Translations under genes and position numbers: made by a program
NCBI GenBank assembly: GCA_963807975.1
Contig: CAWEDV010000001.1
Coordinates: 1,488,001 to 1,552,000 of the forward strand
Length of the DNA stretch: 64,000 bases
Direction of reading: 5' to 3'
DNA from: JAACFF01 sp963807975
Lineage (GTDB): Bacteria > Chloroflexota > Anaerolineae > Promineifilales > Promineifilaceae
In this document: positions 18,225-26,867 of the stretch, one piece after another
Layout: each line of letters begins with the position of its first letter
Position numbering within the stretch: the stretch's first letter is position 1
The notes under the pieces: model-generated
What the model was told of the DNA's origin: nothing
The model's database searches: none
Seen by the model: the letters and a program-made list of their open reading frames with translations, nothing else

Positions 18225-19304
18225 TCAGCGGTCCACTTCGATTTTTAGCGTCCATCCATACTTATCTTCAACCCGGCCATATTGTATGTCGGTCAGTGTC
18301 TTAAACAGGTTCTCTGCCACTGGTCCAGGCTGATAATCATTGATGATATGCTCCTCGTCCTGGAAACCAAACTTGCCCACCGGAGCGATGACGGCCGCCG
18401 TTCCACAGCCAAAGACCTCTGTAATGCGCCCGGACTTTACATCAGCCAGCATTTCAAATACATCAACCGGCTCTTCAGCAACTTGGTATCCCAAATCCGG
18501 CGCCAGTTTTAATACGGAATCTCGCGTTACCCCGGCAAGTATACTGTCGCTCAGAGGTGGGGTAACGATGCGACTGCCTTCATAAACAAAATAGATATTC
18601 ATGGCCCCGACCTCCTCGACGAAACGGCCGTTCACCGCATCCAGCCACAAGACTTGTGAATAACCCTTGTCTGCAACCTCTTCGCTCACAAAGAGGCTGG
18701 CGGCATAATTACCGCCTGTCTTGGCTGCGCCTACCCCTCCGCGAACCGCACGGCGGTATTTTTCAGAGATATAGACTGGAATCGGGTTAAACCCTTCCTT
18801 GAAATATGCGCCAACCGGTCCAGCTATGATGAAGTGGAGGAAGGACTTGCTGGCATGAACTCCTAACGCTGGTTCCGTAGCGATCATGGCCGGTCGAATA
18901 TACAACGTCGCTCCTGCTTCGGCAGGAACCCATTCCTGTTCGATTTCCAGCAACTGTACCAGCGCTGCCAGATGATCTTCTTCGTCTACGACCGGCATCG
19001 ACATGCGCATCGCCGAGCGATTAAAACGTTTCATATTCTCCCAGGGGCGAAAGAGATTTATGTGGCCATCATCCCGGCGGTACGCTTTTGTTCCCTCAAA
19101 GATCTCTTGAGCATAATGGAACACGGCTGTTGCCGGTGCCAGTGAGAAATTCTCATAGGGGCCAATCTGGGCATCGTGCCAGCCAACTCCGCTCTCCCAT
19201 TTTTGGGTAAACATGCGGTTCGTGAATGTGCTGCCAAAACCAAAATCCTTGGTTGGCGCGCTTCTAATCTGAGCAGGGTCCAGGGAAAGGACTTTAATAT
19301 CCAT
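18225..19304 (-). CDS. ilvE: Branched-chain amino acid aminotransferase
   Basis: PLP enzyme interconverting branched-chain 2-oxo acids and Leu/Ile/Val with glutamate. From the ATG preceded by AAGGAG it has 359 residues, the size of the larger (class IIa) BCAT type. The PLP lysine is in GGVGAAKTGGNYAASL (near residue 200). Other signatures are FEGTKAYRR near 72 and the substrate/PLP-phosphate segment EVFGCGTAAVIAPVG near 315. It is monocistronic, with an upstream leader of about 220 bases shared divergently with the lgt-like gene, and with the palindromic hairpin downstream. Confidence 0.95.
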   Translation of the reverse strand: MDIKVLSLDPAQIRSAPTKDFGFGSTFTNRMFTQKWESGVGWHDAQIGPYENFSLAPATAVFHYAQEIFEGTKAYRRDDGHINLFRPWENMKRFNRSAMRMSMPVVDEEDHLAALVQLLEIEQEWVPAEAGATLYIRPAMIATEPALGVHASKSFLHFIIAGPVGAYFKEGFNPIPVYISEKYRRAVRGGVGAAKTGGNYAASLFVSEEVADKGYSQVLWLDAVNGRFVEEVGAMNIYFVYEGSRIVTPPLSDSILAGVTRDSVLKLAPDLGYQVAEEPVDVFEMLADVKSGRITEVFGCGTAAVIAPVGKFGFQDEEHIINDYQPGPVAENLFKTLTDIQYGRVEDKYGWTLKIEVDR

Positions 19305-19525
19305 AATCGTCTCCTTTACCAACAGCCTTTCGCCAAAGCTTGTAGCTGCCGGGTCGATCAATCAAAAAGGGTGGGAAGCCGGTCAAGCAGCCGGCTGTAA
19401 TCATCTTATTTAGCCAACAGCGATTGCCAATTTTCTTTGACGCCATCACATCACCTTGACTAGCCTAATTTTCCTAGATTCAGAGCAGATCGCCAACTCT
19501 TAATCATGAGTCTACCCGGCTGAAG

Positions 19526-20320
19526 TTGCCAGACCGCTTCTGCCCATTTATGATCGCTGGCATGTACCCAATTCTCGCCCGCTACGGGTCAATTTTCATC
19601 TACAGCTACACAGTGGTATTGGCCTTGGGCGTCCTCGCAGCCATTCTCTTGATTCGACGATCACCGGGGAGCAAGCACGCTGAGCAGTGGTTTGACGCCC
19701 TGCTGGTTGTCATTGTCGCCGCAGTGGTTGGTGGCCGGATGGGATTCGTCCTCTGGCGTTGGGACTATTTTCAGGAGCACCTAACTGAAACCTGGCAGAT
19801 CTGGCAGGGCGGATTAAGCTACTTTGGTGCACTTTTTGCCGCCATTCTGACCCTTGCTCTCTGGACCACGAGCAGTAGTCGTTCATTTTCCCGTTACGCT
19901 GCACTGTTCGCACCTGCGCTGCTGCTGGTAACCCTGTTTGGCTGGTTCGCATGTTGGCTGGAAGGATGTGCCTATGGGCAGGAAACCTTCATCGGCTGGC
20001 TCGCCGTCGACCTGCCAGATGAATATGGCGTTTCGGCGGTGCGTTACCAAACCCAAATTGTTGGCTTCGTTTTAACCGCAGTATGCTTCATTTTCTTTCT
20101 TCGTTATCAAAGGAACCAGTCTCCCCTTACTATTTTCTTATTAGCCCTAGCCTCCGTATCATTGGTTCATTTATTGGTCACCTTCCTGCGCGCGGATCCA
20201 ACTTTCTTTGTGGGCGGCTTGCGTGTAGATGCGATAATCAATGCACTGTTGGTCACTATCTCTTTGCTCCTGCTACAATACCAGCGTGTTAAAGCAAGGC
20301 GAGTGGAGAATAGGGCATGA
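19526..20320 (+). CDS. Prolipoprotein diacylglyceryl transferase-like membrane protein, divergent
   Basis: A polytopic membrane protein of about 250-264 residues with roughly seven hydrophobic segments. It resembles Lgt, which attaches diacylglycerol to the lipobox cysteine: VVGGRMGFVLWRWDYF, WQGGLSYFGALFA and ACWLEGCAYG occur in the Lgt order. Key Lgt residues look altered: the GGLS-x-H-G histidine is Phe here, and the arginine before the N-G-x loop is missing, while a Cys pair as in many non-proteobacterial homologues is present. It may be a diverged paralogue. Its start is unclear (ATG at 19550 or 19562 also possible). Its stop overlaps the nitrilase start (ATGA). Confidence 0.7.
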   Translation: MPDRFCPFMIAGMYPILARYGSIFIYSYTVVLALGVLAAILLIRRSPGSKHAEQWFDALLVVIVAAVVGGRMGFVLWRWDYFQEHLTETWQIWQGGLSYFGALFAAILTLALWTTSSSRSFSRYAALFAPALLLVTLFGWFACWLEGCAYGQETFIGWLAVDLPDEYGVSAVRYQTQIVGFVLTAVCFIFFLRYQRNQSPLTIFLLALASVSLVHLLVTFLRADPTFFVGGLRVDAIINALLVTISLLLLQYQRVKARRVENRA

Positions 20321-21168
20321 AAGTTAAAGTGGGCCTGGCCCAAATGGCGCCGGTACTGGGTCAACTTGCCTCGAATCTAAAAATCCATCTTGACTTGGTC
20401 CAAGAAGCGAATGGGCAGAACGTTGACCTGTTAATCTTTCCCGAGCTTTCTTTGACCGGATACTGGCTGCGCGAAGAAGCATTTTCTGTCGCTGTTAAAC
20501 CATCTGACGAGGATACGACCTTTGGCCCCTTGCTGGAAGCGAGCCGCTTCATTGACCTGGTGGTTGGATTTGTGGAGAAAGACCGGCGGCATCGATACTT
20601 TATTTCCGCCGCATATCTTGCTCAAGGCCGGATTGTTCATATTCATCGCAAGCTCTATCTGCCTACTTACGGCATCTTTGAGGAAGGGCGTTATTTTGCT
20701 CCGGGCAGCGTGGTGCAAGCTTTTGACAGTCAGTTCGGTCGCGTGGGACTCTTAATTTGCGAAGATTTCTGGCATGTTAGCCCTCCATACCTGCTTTGGC
20801 TCGACGGGGCCGATCTGCTAATCATGATCTCAGCCACTCCCGCCAGGGAACAAGCAACACAATATGTTCCCGACAGTGCGCAAAGGGTGGCACTCTTGAA
20901 TCAAGCTTACGCCTCTTTGTTCACCAACTTTATTGTGCAAGTAAACCGCGTAGGATCGGAAGAAGATGCTGATTTCTTTGGCGGTTCAACCATTTTTGGC
21001 CCACAGGGCAACCAAATCGTGCAACCTACGTATTATAAAGAGGGACTGTTCACGGCCGAGTTGGATCTGGACGAACTTCGGCTCGCCCGAACCCGGCTGC
21101 CCTTGCTGCGTGATGAGCGCAGTGACTTGACTGCACGAGAATTTAGGAGAATTCTACAGTCACGATGA
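20317..21168 (+). CDS. Carbon-nitrogen hydrolase (nitrilase superfamily)
   Basis: A 283-residue cytoplasmic amidase-type hydrolase. The Glu-Lys-Cys triad is in place: Glu in LLIFPELSLTGY (near 45), Lys in HRKLYLPTYGIFEE (near 112) and Cys in LLICEDFWH (near 150). The second active-site glutamate region is EEGRYFAPG. The ICEDFW sequence resembles the glutaminase-domain branch of the superfamily (as in NAD synthetase), but no synthetase domain is attached. The substrate is unknown. It is coupled on both sides by ATGA overlaps, to the lgt-like gene and to era, giving a tight three-gene operon. Confidence 0.9.
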   Translation: MKVKVGLAQMAPVLGQLASNLKIHLDLVQEANGQNVDLLIFPELSLTGYWLREEAFSVAVKPSDEDTTFGPLLEASRFIDLVVGFVEKDRRHRYFISAAYLAQGRIVHIHRKLYLPTYGIFEEGRYFAPGSVVQAFDSQFGRVGLLICEDFWHVSPPYLLWLDGADLLIMISATPAREQATQYVPDSAQRVALLNQAYASLFTNFIVQVNRVGSEEDADFFGGSTIFGPQGNQIVQPTYYKEGLFTAELDLDELRLARTRLPLLRDERSDLTAREFRRILQSR

Positions 21169-22082
21169 ATGACGAATACGAAACCCCAGAAGGATTCAAA
21201 TCGGGCTTTGTTGCCCTGGTCGGACGGCCCAACGTTGGCAAAAGCACACTTTTGAATGCTTTCATGCAACAAAAAATAGCCATTGTCACCCCGCGCCCGC
21301 AAACAACGCGCACACGCCAGCTTGGAATCATAACTGAGGCGCTGTACCAGATGATTTTCATCGATACACCCGGCATCATGAAAAAGCCACGCCATAAACT
21401 GGATCAATTCATGCTGGAATCGGCAGTTGATACCTTAGCCGATGCTGACGTCGTGCTCTGGCTTGTGGACGGCAGTGAACCGCCAGGCACTGAAGACCAA
21501 GCGATCGCCGAGAAACTCATGGCCAGCGGCAGCCAAAGGCCCGTTATCATGGGCATTAACAAAGTCGATGCTCTCTCTGCCGCTGATGTTTTACCTCGCT
21601 CCGAGGGATATAAAGCGCTGCTGCCAGACGCGAGCTGGATCCTCTTCTCCGCCTTACGACAGGATGGTCTAGCTGAGCTCTTGCAGATGCTCGTCGAGGC
21701 CCTGCCCGAGGGACCGTTGTATTATCCGCCAGAACAAATCACGGATGTGTTCCTGCGCGATATTGCCGCGGAAATGATTCGTGAACAGATCATGCTGCAG
21801 CTGCGGGAGGAAATACCTTACAGCACGGCCGTAAAGGTAGAAGATTTCAAAGAGCGCGAAAACGGCACAACCTATATTAGCGCCAACATATTTATCGAAC
21901 GGGACAGCCATAAACGGATCATTATCGGGCGCAATGGAGAGCAACTGCGCAAGATCGGCGCCGCAGCACGCAAAGAAATAGAAGAGCTGGTGGAAGGGAA
22001 GGTTTTCCTTGAATTATGGGTCAAGGTACAACCTAAGTGGCGCAGAGATGAAGATTCCCTGAGACGCCTCGGGTACCAGTAA
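21165..22082 (+). CDS. era: GTPase Era
   Basis: Essential GTPase that binds 16S rRNA near its 3' end and helps 30S maturation. The 305 residues include G1 GRPNVGKST (near 21), G2 region PQTTRTRQ, G3 DTPG (near 66) and G4 NKVD (near 127). The C-terminal KH domain contains IIIGRNGEQLRKIG (G-x-x-G loop, near 245). Length and order are normal. Its start overlaps the nitrilase stop (ATGA). About 120 bases follow before the next gene, without a visible terminator. Confidence 0.97.
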   Translation: MNDEYETPEGFKSGFVALVGRPNVGKSTLLNAFMQQKIAIVTPRPQTTRTRQLGIITEALYQMIFIDTPGIMKKPRHKLDQFMLESAVDTLADADVVLWLVDGSEPPGTEDQAIAEKLMASGSQRPVIMGINKVDALSAADVLPRSEGYKALLPDASWILFSALRQDGLAELLQMLVEALPEGPLYYPPEQITDVFLRDIAAEMIREQIMLQLREEIPYSTAVKVEDFKERENGTTYISANIFIERDSHKRIIIGRNGEQLRKIGAAARKEIEELVEGKVFLELWVKVQPKWRRDEDSLRRLGYQ

Positions 22083-22205
22083 CCAGAATTATTGTTCGAG
22101 TGTTTCTGATAATGGAGATATGCGGTCGTATTGGCCATCTTAAATACTTGGAATTACCGCAACAATATTTGATATCAACCTTCTCAAAGGAAGCAGGAGT
22201 TATTG

Positions 22206-23300
22206 ATGACTGAAAGTAGTGATGAGAAAGCGATCAGCCGCCGCAATTTCATGCGCAATTTGGCTATCTCAGCCCTGGCAGCCACCACCGCGGGAACCAG
22301 CGCCGCGCTGCTGAGCAAGGAATGGCAAAGGCCGGCAGCAGTGCCGGTACGACCTCTAATCCGCGAGGTTGCGCTTCCTGCGATTGAGCAGGCTCCAACG
22401 GCCGTTCCCTTTGTTCGTTCAGCCCAAAACGCTTCCTCGGCCCATAGCGACGCCAGCGAACTACTGGCACGTCTTGCTGAATCTCAGGCTGAGAACATGC
22501 GTCTCCAGGCAGCCCTGGAATCGGCAAAAAGAGATTTGGACTCCTTGTCTATCACCAATAACAGCAATCGCTCCGCCACCGAAGATCTGTCCGTTCAGCT
22601 AGCTGACGCCACGACGCGTATCGGTGTGCTCAGCGGTCTGGTCACCCTCTACGAGCAGCTTGATGAGATCGACGTCACCGAAACAGTGCAGAATGGCCTG
22701 ACTTCAGTTTCCGAGAGCATCAATGAATTCATCGATCAAACCCCCGTATTGAGCGAGGGCATTGCCGTGGGGGAGCAAGCTTTGGCTGAGGTTGAAGCGC
22801 ATATTCCGCAGCTAGAAGACGGCCGTCTTTGGCTGGATGCCCAGACTAACAGACTTGGCACTTTCTACGATACGGTAGAAGGAGTTCTACAGATTGTTTT
22901 GGAATCCGTGGGATCGTTCATGGATCTGGTCGAAAACTGGTTTAACGGCGTGCGCAAATGGCTGCCATTCGGCATCGATGATAAAGCCGCCTTGGTGATC
23001 CAATCCTTGACCGATCTCGTCGCTGAGACCCCGCACACTATCAATGGACTCAACACCTATATCGCCCAGCCATTGGATGCCTGGCTGGCCCGCGAAAATG
23101 ATACCCCGCGCCTGCAGCGCACCTTGATCAAACCGCTTCGGGAGCAGGTCTTGGCCGAAGCCAGCGAGACCATCAACCGCGCCCACACCGTGAAAGCATC
23201 CTATCAAGAAAGATTAGCCTTACCAGTGGAGGCAAAAATTAACAGCCGTAACGCTCTACTCGAACAAATTGCCAGCTACCGCCAGCAGAACTTACTCTAG
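22206..23300 (+). CDS. Tat-signal protein with long coiled-coil region, unknown function
   Basis: A 364-residue protein I cannot assign. The N-terminus has a twin-arginine signal (SRRNFMRNLAISALAATTAG, near residue 12), so it is probably exported folded or anchored by this helix. Next comes a Pro/Ala-rich spacer and a heptad-rich coiled coil (LLARLAESQAENMRLQAALE, near 85). The rest is mostly helical and acidic, with a possible amphipathic segment FMDLVENWFNGVRKWLPFG. AGGAG lies six bases before ATG. A structural envelope protein is one possibility. It lies between era and the convergent hydrogenase operon. Confidence 0.7.
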   Translation: MTESSDEKAISRRNFMRNLAISALAATTAGTSAALLSKEWQRPAAVPVRPLIREVALPAIEQAPTAVPFVRSAQNASSAHSDASELLARLAESQAENMRLQAALESAKRDLDSLSITNNSNRSATEDLSVQLADATTRIGVLSGLVTLYEQLDEIDVTETVQNGLTSVSESINEFIDQTPVLSEGIAVGEQALAEVEAHIPQLEDGRLWLDAQTNRLGTFYDTVEGVLQIVLESVGSFMDLVENWFNGVRKWLPFGIDDKAALVIQSLTDLVAETPHTINGLNTYIAQPLDAWLARENDTPRLQRTLIKPLREQVLAEASETINRAHTVKASYQERLALPVEAKINSRNALLEQIASYRQQNLL

Positions 23301-23356
23301 GGCAATTGTTTTTCTACTGCCATTTTTTCAACGATACGTATGCTCCCACGAAGGCC

Positions 23357-23396
23357 CTTAGCAGGAATTTCCGTGGCCAATTTCAATCCTGCTAAG
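23357..23396. terminator. Inverted repeat downstream of the Tat-signal gene
   Basis: CTTAGCAGGA and TCCTGCTAAG form a 10-bp stem with a 20-base loop. It lies between the convergent Tat-signal gene and the hydrogenase operon. No clear T-run follows, so termination is plausible but unproven. Confidence 0.4.
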
Positions 23397-23408
23397 ACGG
23401 GAACTTAT

Positions 23409-23434
23409 CCTCAGCGATCAGCCCTGCGCTGAGG
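23409..23434 (-). terminator. Hairpin at the 3' end of the hydrogenase operon
   Basis: CCTCAGCG and CGCTGAGG form a perfect 8-bp stem with a 10-base loop. It overlaps the last codons of the maturation protease gene. It lacks a T-run, so it could be a weak terminator or a 3'-end stabiliser. Confidence 0.35.
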
Positions 23435-23942
23435 AGAATCCATTAGCTGAAACCGACGTCCGCCCGTTCCGGCAGCTGGAATACTCGTTAATCTCAGTCG
23501 ATATCGCGTCACATAAAGCAGCGATAGAGGAACCAACCGGCTTGCTCAAATCTGATGACCACCCAGTAAAGGCCGGTTGTACGCAGTAGAAAATCATCTC
23601 CGGAGGCAAAATTCTCAACGCCTCAGCTAAGGCTAGCGCTTCGGCCAAGCCTGCATCGTGCAGCGTGCCTTTCATGGCTCCTTCAGACACGGGCAAAACT
23701 GCTTCTTCCAAGAGAAACCGTTTCCAGTTCCCTGGACTCATGCCCATCTCGGCCGCATCCACGATAATAACGCGCTCGTATCCCTTCCAGATCAATACCG
23801 TTTCCAGACCAGGCGTCCCACCATCTATGGCAACCACTTCCGGCGGCATCTTTTGACTGTGCAGCGCGGCGATGACAGCCGAACCGATGCCATCATCGCC
23901 GCGAAATGGATTTCCTAAGCCAAGAATCAGCGCTTTAGACAT
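23418..23942 (-). CDS. [NiFe] hydrogenase maturation protease
   Basis: Endopeptidase of the HyaD/HycI family (M52) that removes the C-terminal tail of the hydrogenase large subunit after nickel insertion. The 174 residues show the family pattern: ILGLGNPFRGDDGIG with the first metal-binding acidic residue (near 15), VIIVDAAEMG with the central Asp (near 62), and HDAGLAEALALAEAL with the metal-ligand His (near 95). The C-terminal 20 residues look poorly conserved. It is the last gene of the operon, 18 bases after the large subunit. Its expected substrate is the tail after DPCISCSTH in the neighbouring gene. Confidence 0.92.
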   Translation of the reverse strand: MSKALILGLGNPFRGDDGIGSAVIAALHSQKMPPEVVAIDGGTPGLETVLIWKGYERVIIVDAAEMGMSPGNWKRFLLEEAVLPVSEGAMKGTLHDAGLAEALALAEALRILPPEMIFYCVQPAFTGWSSDLSKPVGSSIAALCDAISTEINEYSSCRNGRTSVSANGFSSAQG

Positions 23943-23960
23943 GGAGCACCCAACACCATC

Positions 23961-25250
23961 CTAAACAAATTCAACATTGAGCATATGTGTCGAACAAGAA
24001 ATACAGGGATCATATGCTCTGACCAGCATCTCCAGACGGTGCTCAATTTCTTTCTGCGGTTTATACATAATCGACGGGACCATAGCCCGCATATCTGCCT
24101 CGACATTGGCTACGTTTTGATTGGTGGGAATAATGCAGTTTGCCCCGGTTATCAAGCCGTCTTCAATAATGTAGTGATGGAATAGAACGCCGCGAGGAAC
24201 TTCACAAGCGCCTACCCCTTCACCCGTAAGGCGGGCAGGAGCTACTGGATCTTCCCAGGCTATTTCCTTCTCCAGGAGTTTGTCGATTAGCTCTATACCT
24301 TCGACGAAGCAGTGCGCGATTTCCACCACCTGGGCCACCGTGTTCATATATGGATTCGTACATCCAGGGGTCAAATCAAGAGCCGAAGCGGCTGACGCCG
24401 CCCGTACATGCAGTAAATCATGATTGATATTGAAACGAGCCAAGGCGCCCACCATGTAGCTGTCGCGTTGGTTGGAACAATGCTTGGCTGAAGAATGGGG
24501 CAAGATCTCTTCATTGGTAACTGAACGATACAGATTTAAGGGCCAGCGCCCGCCATCACTGCTGGCAATTTCACCATCAATAAATCCATAGGCCTCTTCA
24601 TTACGCAATGCAATATATTCCGTTTCACGCTCGAAATGGGGCATTGAAAGCGATTGGTATAGGGCAACTGTCTCTTCCACATCCGGCCACAGGGCGATGA
24701 ATTTCTCGCGTAGTTCGTACAGTTCGACCGTTGTCGGAAAATGTTTGAAGCCACCCACGGTCATGGCAATTGGATGTGTATGGCGGCCGGCCACAGCCTG
24801 GCAAATGTCTCCCGCCAGTTTCTTCAAGCGCAGCGCCCGCAGAACCACGTCTGGCGCAGTTTTGGCCAGCGGAATCACGCTGCCGACGTTCAAAAAATCG
24901 GGAGCAACGAGCATGTAGGCATGCAAGATATGGCTGTCCAAGATCTCACCGATGAAGTTCAGCCGGCGCAGCAGTTTGGTCTGCTCCGTTGGTTCGATAC
25001 CCAACGCATTTTCGGCCGCGCGCAAGGAGGTTGTGGCATGGCCCACGGCGCAAATGCCACAAATGCGCGAGGTGATATGGGACGCTTCCAGGTACGGCCG
25101 TCCACGCAGCATCGCTTCGAAAAAGCGCGGGGTTTCCGTGACTTGCAGCTCACATTGTCTTATTTCGCCGTTTACCACGTCAACGACAATATTGCCATGT
25201 CCTTCTACGCGTGTGATATGGTGAATATCAACTTTTACTTTATGAGCCAT
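23961..25250 (-). CDS. hyhL: Group 3b-type [NiFe] hydrogenase large (alpha) subunit
   Basis: Catalytic subunit that holds the Ni-Fe(CN)2CO site and converts H2 to protons and electrons in the cytoplasm. Both metal-binding motifs are intact: L1 SRICGICAVGH (near residue 62) and L2 DPCISCSTH at the C-terminus. The latter is followed by MLNVEFV, the tail expected to be cut off by the adjacent protease. The 429-residue length fits the 3b (sulfhydrogenase/NADP-linked) class. The ATG at 25250 is preferred since GGAGGAG lies at normal distance; an ATG two codons upstream is too close. It overlaps the small-subunit gene by 11 bases. No hyp assembly genes are within the window. Confidence 0.95.
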   Translation of the reverse strand: MAHKVKVDIHHITRVEGHGNIVVDVVNGEIRQCELQVTETPRFFEAMLRGRPYLEASHITSRICGICAVGHATTSLRAAENALGIEPTEQTKLLRRLNFIGEILDSHILHAYMLVAPDFLNVGSVIPLAKTAPDVVLRALRLKKLAGDICQAVAGRHTHPIAMTVGGFKHFPTTVELYELREKFIALWPDVEETVALYQSLSMPHFERETEYIALRNEEAYGFIDGEIASSDGGRWPLNLYRSVTNEEILPHSSAKHCSNQRDSYMVGALARFNINHDLLHVRAASAASALDLTPGCTNPYMNTVAQVVEIAHCFVEGIELIDKLLEKEIAWEDPVAPARLTGEGVGACEVPRGVLFHHYIIEDGLITGANCIIPTNQNVANVEADMRAMVPSIMYKPQKEIEHRLEMLVRAYDPCISCSTHMLNVEFV

Positions 25251-26016
25251 TTGCATTCTCCTCCGGCGCCATATCCTGGATCTGATTGGTCAGATAGAGA
25301 GTCAGTTTGGCGTCAATCTCATGGGGGTCAAGACCGTGGTCAGTCAATACCTGTTTTAAAGAATCGATCTTGGGGAACGGGATCAATCCGCGACACCCAA
25401 CGCAGCTCGCGCCATAGGTAGGACAGATCGCCTCACAGCCGGCCCGCGTAATGGGGCCGAGACAAACCTCTCCTCGATGGAAAACGCAGACGTTTTCGTC
25501 AAGCTTACACTCGATGCACACTGGATAATCAGGCGGTTCAGGGGTGCGCCCTTGCAGCAGCGCCTTGACCACCGACAAGAATTCGTAACGATCAATGGGG
25601 CAGCCGGGAATGACCACATCCACTTCGATAACTTTGCTGATGGCTCTTGCCTCGTAGACTTCGTACCAATCGGCATAAGATCCGTAAACATATTTCCTGA
25701 CATCATCCAGGTTTTGTGTGTTGCGAATGGCATTGACGCCACCGAGATGAGCGCATGCGCCCAGAGCAACCACGATCCCAGATCGGTCGCGTATATCCCT
25801 TAATCGTTCCTCATCGCTGGCCCGTGAACAGGAGCCCTCAATAAAGGCAATATCATAGGCGTCAGCCTTCTCACTCATTGCCTCTCGAAATTCGACGATA
25901 TCGACCGCGTCGAGGAGCTCTGGGTGGGTTTGCAGAGAATCAACAACCGTTAATTGGCAACCTTCGCAGCAGGTAAAGTCAAAAAACGCTACTTTCGGTT
26001 TTGCTTTGTTGGTCAT
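25240..26016 (-). CDS. hyhS: [NiFe] hydrogenase small (delta) subunit
   Basis: Electron-transfer subunit that carries [4Fe-4S] clusters from the active site towards the flavin subunit. The 258 residues lack a Tat signal, consistent with a cytoplasmic enzyme. The proximal cluster motif is FTCCEGCQLTVV (near 15), with further ligands in VALGACAHLGG and VIPGCPIDRYEF. The C-terminal half carries more cysteines in CIECKLDENVCVFHRG, CLGPITRAGCEAICP and SCVGCRG, enough for medial and distal clusters. It has AGGAGG before the ATG and a 4-base overlap with the upstream gamma gene. Confidence 0.94.
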   Translation of the reverse strand: MTNKAKPKVAFFDFTCCEGCQLTVVDSLQTHPELLDAVDIVEFREAMSEKADAYDIAFIEGSCSRASDEERLRDIRDRSGIVVALGACAHLGGVNAIRNTQNLDDVRKYVYGSYADWYEVYEARAISKVIEVDVVIPGCPIDRYEFLSVVKALLQGRTPEPPDYPVCIECKLDENVCVFHRGEVCLGPITRAGCEAICPTYGASCVGCRGLIPFPKIDSLKQVLTDHGLDPHEIDAKLTLYLTNQIQDMAPEENANGS

Positions 26017-26867
26017 GATAAAGCCTCCTGAAGGGGCTCAATTTCAGCATATGAGAATGATGGACCTTCCTGGCAAGTATAAATATGGTGCAGCTGGCAG
26101 TGCCCGCATTTGCCCACGCCACATTTCATGCGCCGTTCAAAACTAAGCCAGATATTTCCTTTCGGTATGGGGATTTTCAAGAGCTCCTTGATCACGAAGC
26201 GGTACATGATTGGCGGGCCAACAACCACGGCGGCTGTGTTGCGCGGCACAATCTTCACTTTGTCAAAAAGGGTCGTGATCACGCCCACGGTATGATTCCA
26301 CTGGCTGTCCGGATAATCGACAGTTAGATGCAGTTCTACATCATCTCTAGCGGCCCATTCAACCAACTCATTGCGGAACAATAAATCCTGCGGCTGACGC
26401 GAACCGTAAAGAATGATTACCCGTCCATAATTACCACGCTCATCGAGAACTTCAGTTATCAGTGAGCGCAGCGGCGCCAGGCCCAGACCACCGGCAATGA
26501 GCAATATATCCTTGCCACGAAAATGCTGGACCGGGAAGCCCCGGCCAAATGGGCCACGCACGCCGATGATGTCACCTGGCCTCTTTTTGTGCAGCGCACT
26601 GGTCAGATCCCCTACCTTGCGCACGCAAAGCTCAAACACGCCATCGCTGCGGCTGGGTGATGATGAAATACTGATTGGTGCTTCGCCAATCCCCAGTAGA
26701 GACACTTGCACAAACTGGCCCGGACCATGCCTCAGGGTGATATCATGCGGCAGTTCAATCGTGAACAGCATATCTTGCTTGGTGAGCGGCATCATTGATG
26801 CAATTCGAGCAGGAACTGGTTTATAGATCGATTCAGAGTGTTTTACCTCTTCATGCAAATGCCTCAT
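26013..26867 (-). CDS. hyhG: Hydrogenase gamma subunit, FAD/NAD(P)-binding
   Basis: Ferredoxin-reductase-type subunit that passes electrons to or from NAD(P). The 284 residues comprise an FAD domain (HGPGQFVQVSL and APISISSSPS, near 50-75), an NAD(P) domain (LLIAGGLGLAPLRSLI, near 125-140; ILYGSRQPQDLLF) and a C-terminal [2Fe-2S] site with four cysteines, MKCGVGKCGHCQLHHIYTC (near 250). This is the dihydroorotate-dehydrogenase electron-transfer (PyrK-like) architecture. The AGGAGGTG SD lies within the end of the beta-subunit gene, and the ATG overlaps its stop by four bases. Cofactor preference, NADPH in most 3b enzymes, is not determined here. Confidence 0.94.
   Translation of the reverse strand: MRHLHEEVKHSESIYKPVPARIASMMPLTKQDMLFTIELPHDITLRHGPGQFVQVSLLGIGEAPISISSSPSRSDGVFELCVRKVGDLTSALHKKRPGDIIGVRGPFGRGFPVQHFRGKDILLIAGGLGLAPLRSLITEVLDERGNYGRVIILYGSRQPQDLLFRNELVEWAARDDVELHLTVDYPDSQWNHTVGVITTLFDKVKIVPRNTAAVVVGPPIMYRFVIKELLKIPIPKGNIWLSFERRMKCGVGKCGHCQLHHIYTCQEGPSFSYAEIEPLQEALS

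Noticed and set aside
24741..25421. 226-codon open frame antisense to the hydrogenase genes
   Set aside because: It lies opposite two clearly conserved hydrogenase subunits, has no SD and no recognisable domain.
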